A stretch of 64,000 nucleotides of DNA from Linnemannia elongata (GCA_036320915.1 JAXBDG010000002.1:3438001-3502000), one strand, 5' to 3'; numbered from the stretch's first letter, positions 23,301-35,744 are shown. The notes: generated by a model from the sequence alone, not told the origin. Translations and numbers: made by a program.

Positions 23301-24218
23301 CTAAGTTGTATTCAAGCAATAATAATAATAATAAAGCAGAAAATAGATATTCTCAAGGTCTGTGTTAATTCAATATAGCCAATGATGATGTCCTGCATCC
23401 TTTCATTAATTTATGATCCCGTTGATGCCGGTGCTGCTGTCCTCTCGGATGCCGAGTAGCTCTGTTCAATAGGGAGAGGATGATGAAAACAGAATAACGT
23501 CATCGAAGGGATACGACCCGGGGATTGCAATACCGTACACACACACATATATGCACACTTTGTCTCCTTTTCACCCTTTGCTTTCTTCCAGGGAAAAAAT
23601 GACTAAAAAAATGCCACCCCTCCATTTGAGAGCAATTTATCCCATCGGCCGCTTTTTTTTTTTTTTTTTTTCTGTTGTCCTTCTGAAGCCTTCGGTCTTT
23701 TGTTGTTGTACAACACCGTACTGCACTCCTTTTTTTTTTTTTTTTTCCTTTCCCATGTTTTGAACCATATCCTCGACGCCCTTCGGGGAAGGAGGGAAAC
23801 ATTGGGAAACACTTTCCCCCTCTCCCGTAGACCCCCATTCCCTTGTCTGTGTCAATACAAATACATGGTCGGTGTTTTGTTATCCCCATTTTGCCTTTCT
23901 TCTCCTTCCCCCCCCCCTGGAGCGTGGCAAGATTGCTGTACTTGTTGTTGCTGTTATTGCTACTAATGCTGCTAATGCTCGCATTATGTTGTTGTCCTTA
24001 ATCGTCAATGCGAAAAAACAGGGTTTCTTTCCTTCCTTCCTCGTCTCCCCCTTTCCATTTTTTTTCCCTCCTTCTCTTTCAGGGTTCCTTCTCCGCACTT
24101 TGCTCCTGCGATGTGGTCCGGTGATGGTCCTTTTACAGTAGGGATGGAAAAGACGTCGTGTGTCGATAATATTGTTGATGGTGTTCCTGACAAAAGAGCG
24201 ATGCACAGACATTCCTTC
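23301..24218. other. spacer holding the missing 5' exon or promoter of the Ser-rich gene
   Basis: Contains an ATT/TAA trinucleotide array at about 23320-23335 just before the putative acceptor, T runs at about 23650-23670 and 23731-23747, and a CA/TG stretch at about 23537. A weak candidate first exon is ATG TGT GTG TGT ACG before GTATTG (about 23549-23535, minus strand, right phase), but nothing supports it except frame. Confidence 0.4.
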
Positions 24219-25132
24219 TCATTCCTGGGGGTCGGTAACAATAACATCAACAACATCAACAATAAAATGGGTCATCCATCCATATTCATCCAAACGATCC
24301 TGGGCAATCGGCAAAAGGGAATACACACTGCACACAAACTGATAAAGAAGGAATAAATTACCTTTTCCATTCTCTTTGAGATGATAGCGAGTCCACCAAA
24401 AAAGAGAAAGCAAAAGACGATGCGGAGTGTCCATTGGATGGTGACCGCATAGGCCCCCTCTTGTCCATCCGGCAACAGCGGCTCTAGAAAGTAGCAATTG
24501 TCACTGTTGCGCGCACAGGCACTGTAGGACGACAGGACGAGGACCAAGAACTCAATTGTCGTGGTCACAATCCGGAGAAGCGTCGGCCAGAGCGCATTGA
24601 GGATCGAGAAGAAGAGGATGATCTGCGCTGGGACAATAAAGTCCTTGAAGGCCGATCGGACGCCGAGACTGGCGCTACCTTGGCTGTTGAGGTATCCTGC
24701 TCCGTGGGCCGAACCGTGGTGGTGGGAGTGGTCAATTGGGCGTCGATAGGGTCGGGTGAAGAAGCGGGGTGGTGGGTTGGTAGGTGGAGTGCCTGGGATA
24801 CGTGTGAGCGGTGGGGCTGAGGATAATGCTGGAGAGGTTGGCGACGAAGGTTGTTGGGACGAAGCGGGTGAGGGGGAGGGTGAGGACGGCGACGACAAGG
24901 CGGCAGACGAAGCTGTGTGTTTCCGTAGAGGTGTTGTTGCGAAAGTCGCGAAGTCGTCTTCACCAGGCTGTTGTTTAGAGGAGGGCGAGGGGAGCTCAGT
25001 ATGGGCAGAAGAGTCGGTAGTGGTTGTTGTTGCCTGGTCGTTGGTATTGTTGACGAGGTGGCCCTGAGCGAGGTGAGGGTGGGTTGAGCGCAGAGGACCG
25101 GGTGGGGAGGTGTGGTGATGGTGAGGCTCCAT
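24219..25132 (-). CDS. three-TM membrane protein, unknown function
   Basis: First exon 25132-24362 (257 codons). The N-terminal 150 residues are His/Ser/Pro-rich and disordered. Then come hydrophobic helices FIVPAQIILFFSILNALWP, LLRIVTTTIEFLVLVLSSYS and WTLRIVFCFLFFGGLAII, with a Cys-containing loop (ACARNSDNCYFLEPLLPDGQ) between the second and third. The donor AAG/GTAATT at 24362/24361 is good. Two acceptors (GCCCAG at 24300, CCCCCAG at about 24225) both keep phase 0 and lead to the same TGA ending at 24219, giving 283 or about 258 aa; reading through without splicing ends at 24272. Family not recognised. The 5' end is divergent from the RFD-domain gene. Confidence 0.6.
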
Positions 25133-25836
25133 GCCTCGATCTCTGATGAGTGATCACTTCAGCGAGAGGGAAAGAGATGTAGGCGAAGAGTGGTAATAAA
25201 AATAATAAGGATAGAGGGAGGTGTGGAGGGGTATGTGTGTGTGTGTATGGGTATGAATTGATGGCGAAGCAAAAGGAATGATGGAGTGTGGAGAGAGGAA
25301 GAAGGGGTCGAAGGAGGGAGTGAGTAATGGAAGAGTGAACGATGTGGAGTGAGGGGTGGCGCAGGGAAAGAAAGAGAGGAAGAAGGAGAAGAAGAGGAAG
25401 AGGAAGAGGAAAGAGGGTAAGGGCAAGAACGAGAATAAGGTAGCGCAAAGGAAGAGAAACGAAGATGGTGTGAAAGTAGGAAAGATTTTTTGCTTTTTCT
25501 TCTTGGAATACGTCCAGTTGTGTACATGGATGAACTTCGATTGCATTTTTTTTTTTTTTTTTTTACTGCTTGCTCGGTGGAGTACAATAAGTGTTGGTAT
25601 TTTACAACAAAAGGAGACAAGGGAGACAATCCATCACCCTGGCAATGCTAACCATCCTTTAATCGATATTATCCATTGAGGCATGAGAAGTCCCTTGACC
25701 TTTTTCTTTCCACCCCATCCCTTACTTTTCTATGCTCTTAGTCTTTACCCTCTCCCCTGGTGTCTCAGTACAACGAGGGACTGCTGAATAAAAAACACGG
25801 AAAAGAAACCAAGGTGCAAACGACCAATGCTCACTC

Positions 25837-25872
<36 letters not shown>

Positions 25873-26269
25873 TGAGAGATCGAGAAGACGATACTCCTCT
25901 CTCTCTCCCTCTCTCTCTCTCTCTCTGTTCTCATCTTTGGTTCGTAGAGTCATCCCAGCGAGCAATTGGCTTAGTCTTTGGCCCACTTTCCACCCGCACA
26001 CACACGATAGATCTCCAAGAGGGGGTCACGTGGAAAATGTTGCCACCGAAATGGTTCCAGCGCTAGTTCCTTTGTGCATTGTCTGCATTGTCCGTCCTCT
26101 TGCCCTTCTCTCTTGCCTTTTGTTCCTTTACTCCTCCACACTCTCACCCATCGCATCATAACACACAACACAACACCCTCACAACCACAACCTTCAACTC
26201 TCAGCAACAACACTCAAATTCGCAGGGCAAACGAAAAACTGATCTAACAGGCATCGCACAACAAGCTCA
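25133..26269. promoter_or_regulatory. divergent intergenic region
   Basis: 1.1 kb between two divergent start codons. Purine-rich on the plus strand in the left half and pyrimidine-rich in the right half (so pyrimidine leaders for both genes). T and A homopolymers lie at 25545-25564 and 25844-25870, and a CT repeat at about 25897-25925. No gene seen. Confidence 0.5.
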
Positions 26270-29200
26270 ATGGATTCAAGCTCTGTAGCTCCGCTGAGCG
26301 ATGCCAAGGTCTTCAAGGAGTACCCTGCCAGGCACAGTTCATTACATCGCAAGATCTTCAACGTCGACATCGTCGACAGTCAGAGCGGCGCCTTGCAAGT
26401 GCTCGACAGCCTCCAGCACTCAGGTCCACTTCATTTTAAAGGCTGGGTACCCGTAGAAGAGACTATATACGCCAGTGGTAAAGTAAACAAATGCTTAGCA
26501 CAGCATCTCCTTTATCTTGAGTATTTCCGTTACATATCCCGGCGATCGACTTGAAGTGTTCGCTCGCTCCTCCTACTCACTATCGCCTTGCATTTTTATT
26601 CTGCGCTATAGCCAAGGACTCTGGAAAGCTCATTTACATCTTTGGCGAGATTATAGAATGGACTCACCAGTATGATCCTACACGTCCCAAGAGACCAATT
26701 TTCCGGCTTAAGTCGTATGGAGTGGGATGGTACAAAATCGAGGCAAGTTCTAGAGTGGCCTTATGTCGTGTTGCGCACATTCGTCAGTCGCGTTCATGCG
26801 GGTAACTCTTGTTTGCGCTAACCAACCACTGCTCGTATTCACGCATTCGCGTTGTAGTCTGTCACAACAGGCTATGAGCAATACTTTACTCCTCTGGTGA
26901 AGGTCTGCTCGTATCTCGGTAGGAAACATTTGGCGTTTGTAATACTTAAGAAATGCTATCAAAGCTTGTGTGTAGCTCTGACGTTTTATCTGATTACTGT
27001 ATATCGTGTGCTATAGATGTGCTAGTTCAACTTGTGGTCGAGATGAAGATAAAGGATGACCTGAATTTGCTCATTCCGCAGGTAGACAACTCGACTCTAT
27101 TGTAAATGCCACCACTAGTTATTTCACAAAGACCTTAGGAGTAAATTCCATGATGCGTAGCTCTAACAACCTACAAATGTCTCTAATAACCTGTAGGTAG
27201 CCGTCTTGCTTTCTGAACCCGAGTCAATGGTTTCGCAGATGCTTCAGATGCATAGGATTCAACTGTTGGAATTGGGCGCCAGTGACTCTATTATCCGAGA
27301 ATCGAACTTTTACAAGTCATGGGCGGCAGACTCAGCGGGACCATTAGGACCATCAGGACAATCAAGAGCAAGTCATTCACCTGGTGTATCCGAGCATGCG
27401 GAATACAATACTTTTACAGACGACATGGGAACCATCACCGACAGTGACATCGATGTCCAGAGTCCCCACAGCAATCACCATCTTTATTACAGTCGCGTGG
27501 AGGATGATACCAACAATGGTGACGTTAACGCCAGTTCACCCCCACTTGCTGCCTCGAAACCCCTCTTACCAATCGTATCCTACGACATGGCAGACCGCGA
27601 AGTCATTCCAGAAGTAGGTCTTTGACTCGCCTTCGTTATGATTATAATTTGGTCCGCACCTATCGCGCCACACCTGAATTCACCACACGTGTGTCAGTCA
27701 TTATTCTAACGTTCACCTTGTAACGATAGCTCGAAACAAAAGTAGAAATATACGAGGAACTTCCGGCACCATGTCCGGACGACTTTTGCTTCTTTCACTC
27801 CGTGGTCAAAGAAGGCAAGCCCAACGCCATCAGCACTGACATACAGTTACTATCAAGCAAGGTAACCTGTGGGATATAACAATAAGCAGTTAAGGATATT
27901 GTTAACACGGTACTAATAAGGTTTGTATTCATCTTTTAGTTTGAACCGCCAAGGTCCCGGCCGCTGTTGTCGCAGTTGAACTTCGCAGTAAAAATAGAAC
28001 CTGGACTGGAATACCCAAGAGAGGAATCGAGCAAATCAGGATCCTCCTTAGTGTCAGAAGCTGGCTCTTTCTTTTGTCCAGTGCAGGGATGTCAGACAAC
28101 CTTATCTAACACGACCATCCCCACAAGCAGGGAGTTCATTGCCTTGGTGGCGCATCACATAAGCACCCATGATTTGAAAGAAGGAAACACAGAGGTAGTT
28201 GGTGGTACTGATAACAGACGCTGGTGAAGTTATTTTCATACGTTCATAATTAGCTAACGCGAATGTTCTTGTGCGACACTGTTTATCTTTACCTGATAGA
28301 GAGCTCTGAGGACCTATCTCGCTAAGCCCTGGAAGAGACCCGTCAGGCCAAAAGCATGGGATGTAACTGCCAAGCAACTCAACAGTATGTTTACTTATGT
28401 GTTTTTTTTCAGTGGTAGCGACTGTAAATTGACGATCTACATTCTACATGGATTTCACTAACCTTGATTGTACTCTATAGCCAAAACACCGACACTAAAT
28501 CTCCATGCCTACTGGATGCTCAATGCAAAAAAGAATAACGACCAACGAGCGCCATCACATATACCAACAACCGCTTTGGCTCGCTCAACCCGAAAAAGGG
28601 CAATATCACGAGCACGAATTCAGACTTCCCCATCATCCCCATCAACAACTTTCCCACATTCCACACCGGTGGTTCGTCAAATGCGAGGCGTTTCAACGAG
28701 TTCGGTGACTCAATTCTTGGAGCCACAAGAGGCCACAACATCGACCACGCCTTTCCAGCGTCTTGCGATCGAGACCACAGCCGAGAGTAGGCGGACATCA
28801 CTCGTTCAAAAAACTATTGCCACTTCAGCATCATTTGTCAGGAAGAGTTCAAGTCGGGAGAGGTACCACCGCCATGAGCGGGACTCTTCGGGTTCGCCTG
28901 TTCTCCGGATACGGTCAAAACGCCGCGTGTCTTCGAATGACAGCAATCACAGTGGCAATGAGGACATCGGTCTAGGCAGGAAGCGGCAGCATGTTGGCCA
29001 TCCTTTGCGAATTGATGTCTCCTCAGAGGACGACGATGGCGCAGGAACGGGGATGAGGACAGGGATTGCTCATGGTTCGAGGCGTGTTCAATCTCTGAGT
29101 CGAGGACGAGCGACTGTGAGGAGGAACGAGATGCAGCCGACAAGGCGTAGCAGCCGATCTAGGAGTATAGCCAGGCTGGACATGATTTCGACTGGGACAG

Positions 29201-29682
29201 CGTTGAGGCGAAGCGCGCGTTCACGGAGTAAACCCAGACCATTTGGGAGTGCGAGTGTAAATGAGAACCAGTCATCATCAGGTCGCACGCAAGGCCGGTC
29301 AAAGAGTGGAGGACAATTCGATAACTTTGATGACAACTACACGGACGAGCAGTTGGAGCTAGGATCTGAGAATGAATTGGATGGTTCTGATTATGGTCCG
29401 GAGCCTGTCTACGAAGAGGTCACTATACAGGAGCGCGGTCGATCAAGGACTCCAAAGAGGATAGAGCGAGCGGTCGTCGGCTCAAACGTAAGGACCGGTT
29501 TGATCAGCAAACTCTGGAATGTCTATCGTGCACCCCCTAAGCTTCTAGCGACGACGACGATACCAATGTTCATGCGGTGCTACAGGTGCCAGGCGTTGAT
29601 CAGGGCTTCTGACGAGCATCAGTCGTGTATGGAGCTGGGCAGTGAGGAATTTCCCGTTGTTTTGACTACGGATGACAGCTGA
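26270..29682 (+). CDS. stand-alone DNMT1 replication-foci (RFTS/RFD)-type domain protein with zinc-finger motifs
   Basis: Nine exons: 26270-26477, 26612-26742, 26858-26918, 27017-27081, 27197-27613, 27730-27861, 27940-28194, 28300-28384, 28481-29682; phases close to 851 aa. Intron 2 (26743-26857) has a GC-AG boundary (GAG/GCAAGT). Residues about 20-160 resemble the replication-foci targeting domain of DNMT1: a GWVPVEETIYAS block, then GKLIYIFGEIIEW, YGVGWYKIE and YEQYFTPLVKVCSYLDVLVQ, like the IYI...WY(I/K)...Y.PYF pattern of fungal RFD domains. In DNMT1 this module docks on ubiquitylated histone H3 and inhibits the catalytic site. No methyltransferase motif (PCQ, ENV) is present. A C2H2-like pair occurs at Cys384/Cys389 and His411/His415 with an unusually long spacer, and CYRCQ...HQSC near the C-terminus could bind zinc. 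Residues about 450-800 are Ser/Arg-rich with many basic clusters, consistent with nucleic-acid or chromatin binding. The domain call is by pattern, not by search. Confidence 0.7.
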
Positions 29683-30428
29683 TGGAGAGATGAGGCGGAG
29701 GGATAAAGGAAGGGTGGTTGCTGTGAAGGAGGGAAGCATTTTGGGATCAAGCAGATTCCACTTTCGACTAGCGAGGATGAATTCCCGAGAAGGGAGAACG
29801 ACACTAGAGAAATGCGTCCGCCACTTCTACACGACAAGCACGCATCTCTTAATAAACGATCCATCGCATCCATCTTATCCAAGTTTAAGGATTTGCCAAT
29901 GAGAATGTGCCAGTGAGGATGGGTGGGGATGTGTTTAGGATAAAGTATATGATAAGCATGTGTCACACAATGCGACGACAAGGCAAAGCACGGACACAAA
30001 CACACTAATCGGGTGGGAAATCACATAAAGGGCGAAAACTAGGGGCTGGAACAATACAAAACTGTATGGGTCCAATATCCATTTATTCCCTTTCCTCTTT
30101 CCCTTTCTCTTTCTTTGTATTTTTCTTCTTCTCATTCCTCCTCTTCACTTCGCATTCACTCTTTCTCACTTTCTAGAAGAAGTCAGGACTATCGCAGGAG
30201 CACATCACTTGGAGACAATACGCCTTTCTCATTCTTTCTCTCCTTTCTCCACACGACCTTCACTTCATCAACCAATACCTCCTCACTCACATCGCATCAA
30301 ACTCATTCGAAGGCAACAGCAGTCAAAGAGTCAAACACAACGTCAGAGACACGAACACGCCGAACCCCGCACCCACTTCGCTCTCCCCACCAACGATCCC
30401 TTCCTTCATCAATCAACAAAGCATAAAA
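29683..30428. other. spacer between RFD gene and GDP-mannose transporter
   Basis: 746 bp. The right part (from about 30,090) is CT-rich and is probably the promoter and leader of the transporter. No gene seen. Confidence 0.5.
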
Positions 30429-32466
30429 ATGACGGCGGCTGCACCTAAGGGCTCGTTGGCCAACTCGGCAGCCATTAGTATTATAGCCTACTGCTCCTCC
30501 AGTATCCTTATGACTGTCACCAATAAGATGGTTCTTTCCCAGTTCGACTTTAACATGAACTTTTTGCTGTTGGCTATCCAGGTAAGAGCGAAACACAAAA
30601 AAAAACGAGGGCGACTACATGTTCTTCCTTCTCTTCGTGTTCTTCGCATACTGTGTGTGGGTATTTGGGCTGTTCTTTTGGTGGCACCAGGGCTGTATGG
30701 AAACAAATACATGGACCATGACTACGGCCATCCCCTCACTAGGATACCATCCGTTTCTTGGTATATTGCTCGTATTTGTTGAAACCAACACAATAATTAG
30801 GCGGCAGCGGCGGTGATAATGCTGTGGGTCTTCAAGAGGTTTGGCCTGATCACTTACCGCAGACTGGATCCCACTGAGGCCAAAAAGTGGTTCCCCATCT
30901 CCCTCGGCCTTGTCGCCATGATCTACACCGGAAGCAAAAGGTGAGTTGAGTCCTCCTAGAACCACTTTGATATTAGTCTCGCATAGACCCTTATTCCGGC
31001 TGCTGTCGTCTAAATTACGTCGTTGTTCGAAGAAAATTGTCCAGGCGTTCACACCTAACCTAACAACGCACTATGGTATTGGTTCGACTATAGTTTACAA
31101 TTCCTGAGCATCTCGGTCTATACGATCTTCAAGAACTTGACCATTATCCTCATTGCCTACGGAGAAGTGCTTTGGTTCGGAAGCAAGGTCACCCCAATGA
31201 TGCTTCTCAGCTTTGCTGTCATGGTGAGTGAGAATCCTCTTTCTGCTTGTTCTTGGTACCCATTCTTGCTCCATGGCGTAACCATGTGCCAAGCATTGGT
31301 ACTCCTATCCCAGTGCAATTGGAATGTGTAACAATTGAAATTGAGTCGACCATAAGAAATTGAGAATGGAGGACTTGGGCGGTGCCCCATTTTGAAGTGG
31401 AGAGCCATGATCCTTCAGCCCACACCAAAGAGTCGACATTTTACCAACTACAGCCCTGTGTCTAACTCATTAATGTTTTCTTTGACAATGTTTTACTACC
31501 AATTTCTATGGTTTACGCCCACCGTCTACCCTTCGTTTCTGATGCTAGGTCTTTTCGTCAGTAATTGCTGGTTGGTCCGATATTCGTCTCCATAGCTTGG
31601 CAAGCGGCACCAGCGCACTCTCTTTGGAGCTGTCGTCGTACAACCCGGGATATCTCTGGATGGCAGCCAATTGCCTCTCTTCGGCAGCCTATGTCCTCTA
31701 TATGCGCAAAAGGATTAAGCACTTCAACTTTAAAGACTATGACACTGTCTACTACAACAACTTGCTGAGCTTCCCCGTCATGCTTGCTCTGAGCATATGT
31801 CTTGAGGGCTGGAGATCAGGAGAACTCGAGCGCACCTTGTAAGTGTGTTTTGGTTTAGTGGTTAATCCAGGAGGCTCGCGTGTGTTTTGTTTTTTTTGCC
31901 TTATACAGGTACCAACAACTCTACTTTGATTCTCCATCTCTATTCTAACACATCGCAATTTTTCTTGTTAATTCAACGCGTCGGTATATAGTGCGCCTGA
32001 TGTCCGTTCATCCCTAATGGTTGCAATTGTTCTCTCTGGAATTTCGTCTTTCTTGATCTCATATGGCAGTGCATGGTGTGTCCGCTGCACATCCTCAACA
32101 ACGTACTCAATGGTCGGAGCCCTGAACAAGCTACCCGTCGCAGCCAGTGGAATTCTGTTCTTTGGCGAACCAGCAACAGCAGGAAACGTGTCGGGAATCT
32201 TTTTCGGACTTATTGCTGGACTGTTGTACAGCTACAGCAAAACTGATCAGGCGCAGAAGAATTTGGCCCTGGCCAATGGATCGTCATTGTCGAGCAAGGC
32301 GGATTCAGTGGGGCTGTTGGCTGCCGCTTCAGGTGGTGGGGATGGCTCTGTGAGTGTTGATGGTGGTGCTGGGGGTTTGGAGATGAGCTCGCCGGCGGTT
32401 GGGTCTGGGTTGGGTAAGAAGGCGACTGCGCTTCCATTATACCAGAACACTAAGGTTGCTGATTAG
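30429..32466 (+). CDS. VRG4: Golgi GDP-mannose transporter
   Basis: Five exons: 30429-30581, 30801-30940, 31094-31223, 31549-31838, 31992-32466; introns 219, 153, 325 and 153 nt; phases close to 395 aa. The protein exchanges GDP-mannose for GMP across the Golgi membrane to feed mannosylation of glycoproteins and sphingolipids. Diagnostic segments are [20 protein letters not shown] (the FKNLT...YGEVLWFG block typical of Vrg4/GONST-type carriers) and GALNKLP at residues 280-286, which binds the guanosine part in this family. There are about ten hydrophobic helices, a start with [17 protein letters not shown] as in nucleotide-sugar transporters, and a Gly/Ser-rich cytosolic tail of about 70 residues that is longer than usual. 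An A8 run just after the first donor is unremarkable. Confidence 0.93.
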
Positions 32467-33778
32467 TTGAGGGTGGTTTTTTTGGATGTTTTGTCATTTC
32501 GTTTAGACGTTTCTTGGTTATATAAAAGTGTATTTTACTTGTTAGATTGGTGTTCTTAGCTCTTAGCTGTGCGACCGCAGCGTTTACGCCGACGGTTACG
32601 ATCTGGTAATAAGGGCCGCTAAAACCTACCAATAGATGGACGGATGAAGTCTAGATGGATGGGAGGGAATAGGAATGTCAATTTCACCTAGTTCCTGCAA
32701 GATATTTGAAAAAAAGCTTTTCTGGTTCAGGAGAAATAGCTCTCGCTCGGCTCTTTCATGAATGATCACATCAGCATGCGTCATTATCCATTGCCAAGTG
32801 TATTTGTGAAAAAGGGCTAATCTTACTTTTTTCGACGACGAAAAGGTCTATATTCCAACGGTCTAGGGGGGGAAGGTACACAAGACGTACTAGAGATGAG
32901 CAGCAGAGGTGGGGGAGGGGGGGGAGGAAGAAAAGGGAAGGGACCAATCGATTGTGGCGGAGGAGACCAGACTAGAGGGAGACTAGGCTGCATTTTTCAA
33001 TGTTTTGCCACCCACCCACCCACCCACATTCACACAGAGACTGACACTCGATTGGAGTGGGCTCTCATTCATTCACTTGAAAGGTAGAAGAGAGGTTCAT
33101 CCGCGTTAATTTGTGTCTGGCGGATGAACGTTGTTTTCTTTGTTGAAGAGGTGAGGAAGGGGATGAAGGGGGGGGGGGGAAGGAGGAATAAGGTAAAGAC
33201 AAGGTTGTCAAAGGTGAAAAAGAAAAAAAAAAAACAAAAGAAAGAAATAAAGCAGGGTGAAGAGAAAAAAGGCGATAGGAAAAAGCTGGGTGAAGGGTTC
33301 CTGACAGATTGCCTACCGAAGGAGAAAAAAGGGTAGGCGCTGAAACCGGTGGTTGATTTGATTGTCGTTCGCTGAAACCAAGCACCACTTGTTTTTTCTT
33401 CTTTGTTCCTGAAATGTTTGCTAAAAAATGTGATAATTTTCCGAAATGGAGGAGGTGGGAGGGGGAAGTACCTAACCGCTAAGGAATGGAGTAACCTGTG
33501 GCTAATCCTAATCCTTAGCGTCGTTGAAATGCGGGTCATTTTTTGCTGATAGGTACATAAAAACATTGTGGCGAGTGATATGAGTAGGAGGCGCAGAGTG
33601 GAAATGAGCTGTGATGAAGGAAACGAGAAGGTTAACACGAGGGGAGCAACAAGGAAATGAGAAAAGAAAGTAAAAATGGGGAGAATTGTCCCAGAGAGGA
33701 AAAAGTTGAACCCGCTGGACAAACGATAGCGAGAACGAAATTAGGGGGAGGGGAGGGGGGGAGGAGACGAGTCTAACG

Positions 33779-33854
33779 CAAAATAAAAAAAATAAAAAAA
33801 TAAAAAAATAAAAAAATAAAAAATAAAAAATAAAAAAAAAAAAAAAAAAAAAAA
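33779..33854. repeat. A(6-7)T minisatellite ending in poly-A
   Basis: Tandem units of six or seven A followed by T, about eight copies, running into a pure A run. Confidence 0.85.
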
Positions 33855-34431
33855 TAGAGATGGATGAGAGCCGACGGTGTGTCCGCTTTGATTGATGACT
33901 AAAGAAAACTGTGTCTGGAGGATGCCCTAAAGGTCATTTGTTTGTGTCCAGCCAGATCTCTTTCTCTCTCTCATCTGGCCGTTCTCTTTCTTTCTTTTTT
34001 CGTTTTCTTTGTACTTTCTTGTGGACCTCTGTCTTTCAAGACCACACAAAAATGAGAGCAAAGTAATAAAGAGTTGACGGTTATCGAAACGACCAATCGA
34101 CTGTTAACTTTGTAGCAGAACGAAAGAAGGGAAGAAAGGTGAGGAAATGAATAGGTAGAGCAACTCGAATACGGAAAGTCGAGGCTTAGGGAAAGAGGTA
34201 TGTGGTCGATTCCGTCCCTGACTTGCTCTATGTGTATGTTGGTGAATGGCTTTTCAGTAATAGCGGCGGCAGAGCAAAACTCCTTGCTGTCTGCGTATTT
34301 AATAGACATTATCACCAAAGGCATTAGAACATAATATGCATGTGCGTTGTTAATGTTGGAAAGCAAGATCGAAAGACTTTTAGACTATGGAAGGCAGGAG
34401 TAGGTCCATCTTCCACCCGTCAGATAATCCG

Positions 34432-34467
<36 letters not shown>

Positions 34468-34847
34468 TGTCAATCATCGCAAAGGAGGCTCGATAGCGTG
34501 ACAGCCTAAGAGGCAAGTAAGGCGGGCGAAGAGTGGACAAACTTTGTCAAATCAACAAAAGTGAAAGTACACAACAAAATGAAGTGCTCTCAAGAAGTCT
34601 TAACCACCCAATCCGTCTCTTATTCACACTCTCGCTCACAAAGTGTATTATCCCTACGACGAGAACAAGACAGTGAGCAGTGGTGCTGCGAGTTGTAGGC
34701 CTGGTCCCTGCGGATCAATTCCAGTGCAGGTTAATACATTCCTTTCCATTCCTTTCCGTTACGCCGCCCCCTCTAATCCCCTGTACCTGAACAAGACTAT
34801 CATGTCCATCCGGCACAACCACTCGTTATACACCATTCCTCTTTTCA

Positions 34848-34856
34848 CATAAAAGG
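34848..34856 (+). promoter_or_regulatory. TATA-like box of first DPBB gene
   Basis: CATAAAAGG about 240 bp before the start codon, at the equivalent position to TATAAAAGG in the second copy. Confidence 0.5.
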
Positions 34857-35097
34857 ACCCAGGGGTGCCCGCTTCTTTTCTCTTTTTCTTCTTTTTTTTT
34901 CTTCATCGCTCTTTTCACGACTTTGTAAACAGCCTTCCCCCTCCCTCCCTTCCACATAACAACCCCTTCCATTGCAATTCCTTGCACTCCCATCCCTTCG
35001 CCGCTCATCCCCTTTCTCTTCTCCCCTCTACTCTCCATACCCTCAGCCAGCACCCCACTCTACCCTCCTTTCCACCTTCTACACACACACTACAATC

Positions 35098-35744
35098 ATG
35101 AAGTCCGCTCAACTCGCAATCCTCCTGGTGGCCATTGTCGCCACCCTGCTCTCGATCGTCGAGGCCAAGCCCACCCAGACCGTCCACTTCGGCAAGAAGC
35201 ACTCTGGCAAGTCGACCTGGTTCAACGGCCATGACCTCAAAGCCGTAAGTATCTGTCGTCGGAAAATGTTACTTCATTGTGGGAGTTATGCCTGAAAAGC
35301 ATATTCGAGTTCAAGGACCGGAGGTTATGCATATAGGTCCTCCCAAACTAAAACCCAGCACTTTTCTTCGTATTCTACGTTTTTTACTCTTTTACCTTAA
35401 AAACAAAATAGGTGGCTTGCTACGGTGACTTGATGGGCAACTCGCACGTCAACGCCGGCGACTCTTGGATGATCGGCGCCGTCCATATGGCCCACTACAA
35501 GGGTGGCGAGCGCACAGCTTGCTTCGAGTGCGCAAAGATCACTGCCGGCAAGCGCTCCATCGTCGTCCGTATTATTGACGACTGCGCTGGCTGTGCCCCC
35601 AACCAGATTGACCTCACTGCCGCTGCATTCAAGAAGCTCGCGCCACTCGGCCAGGGTGTTGTTAAGACCACCTATGAATTCGTGAGATGCCCTTCAAGGG
35701 GTAACATGAAGTGGCCCAAGTCTCCCAAGCCCAGAACCCACTAA
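35098..35744 (+). CDS. secreted RlpA-like double-psi beta-barrel protein, copy 1
   Basis: Exons 35098-35244 and 35412-35744, intron 167 nt (GTAAGT...ATAG), phase 0; 159 aa. A signal peptide covers residues 1 to about 23 (LAILLVAIVATLLSIVEA). The mature part is a double-psi beta-barrel of the RlpA/expansin/barwin superfamily: a GKSTWFNGHDL start (the classic site of the first strand), ACYGDL, ACFECAKIT, VRIIDDCAGCAPNQIDLT, AAFKKLAPLGQGVV and a final YEFVRCP. The conserved Asp in IIDDC and the paired cysteines are present. Such small secreted fungal proteins bind cell-wall polysaccharide or act in development and host contact; activity is not established. It is one of two tandem copies; 98 of 110 residues encoded by the second exon are identical. 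Confidence 0.9.

Larger units (their letters stand above)
32467..35097. other. 2.6 kb spacer, repeats only
   Basis: No convincing gene on either strand. Contains purine-rich tracts, a G-rich patch at about 32,905-32,930, an A-rich interrupted repeat at 33779-33854, a CT dinucleotide array at about 34437-34462, and from about 34,781 the promoter copy of the first DPBB gene. Confidence 0.5.

Noticed and set aside
33069..33722. 217-codon frame on the minus strand
   Set aside because: Phe/Ser/Leu-rich translation of a purine-rich spacer; overlapping frames are equally open and no start context or homology is apparent.
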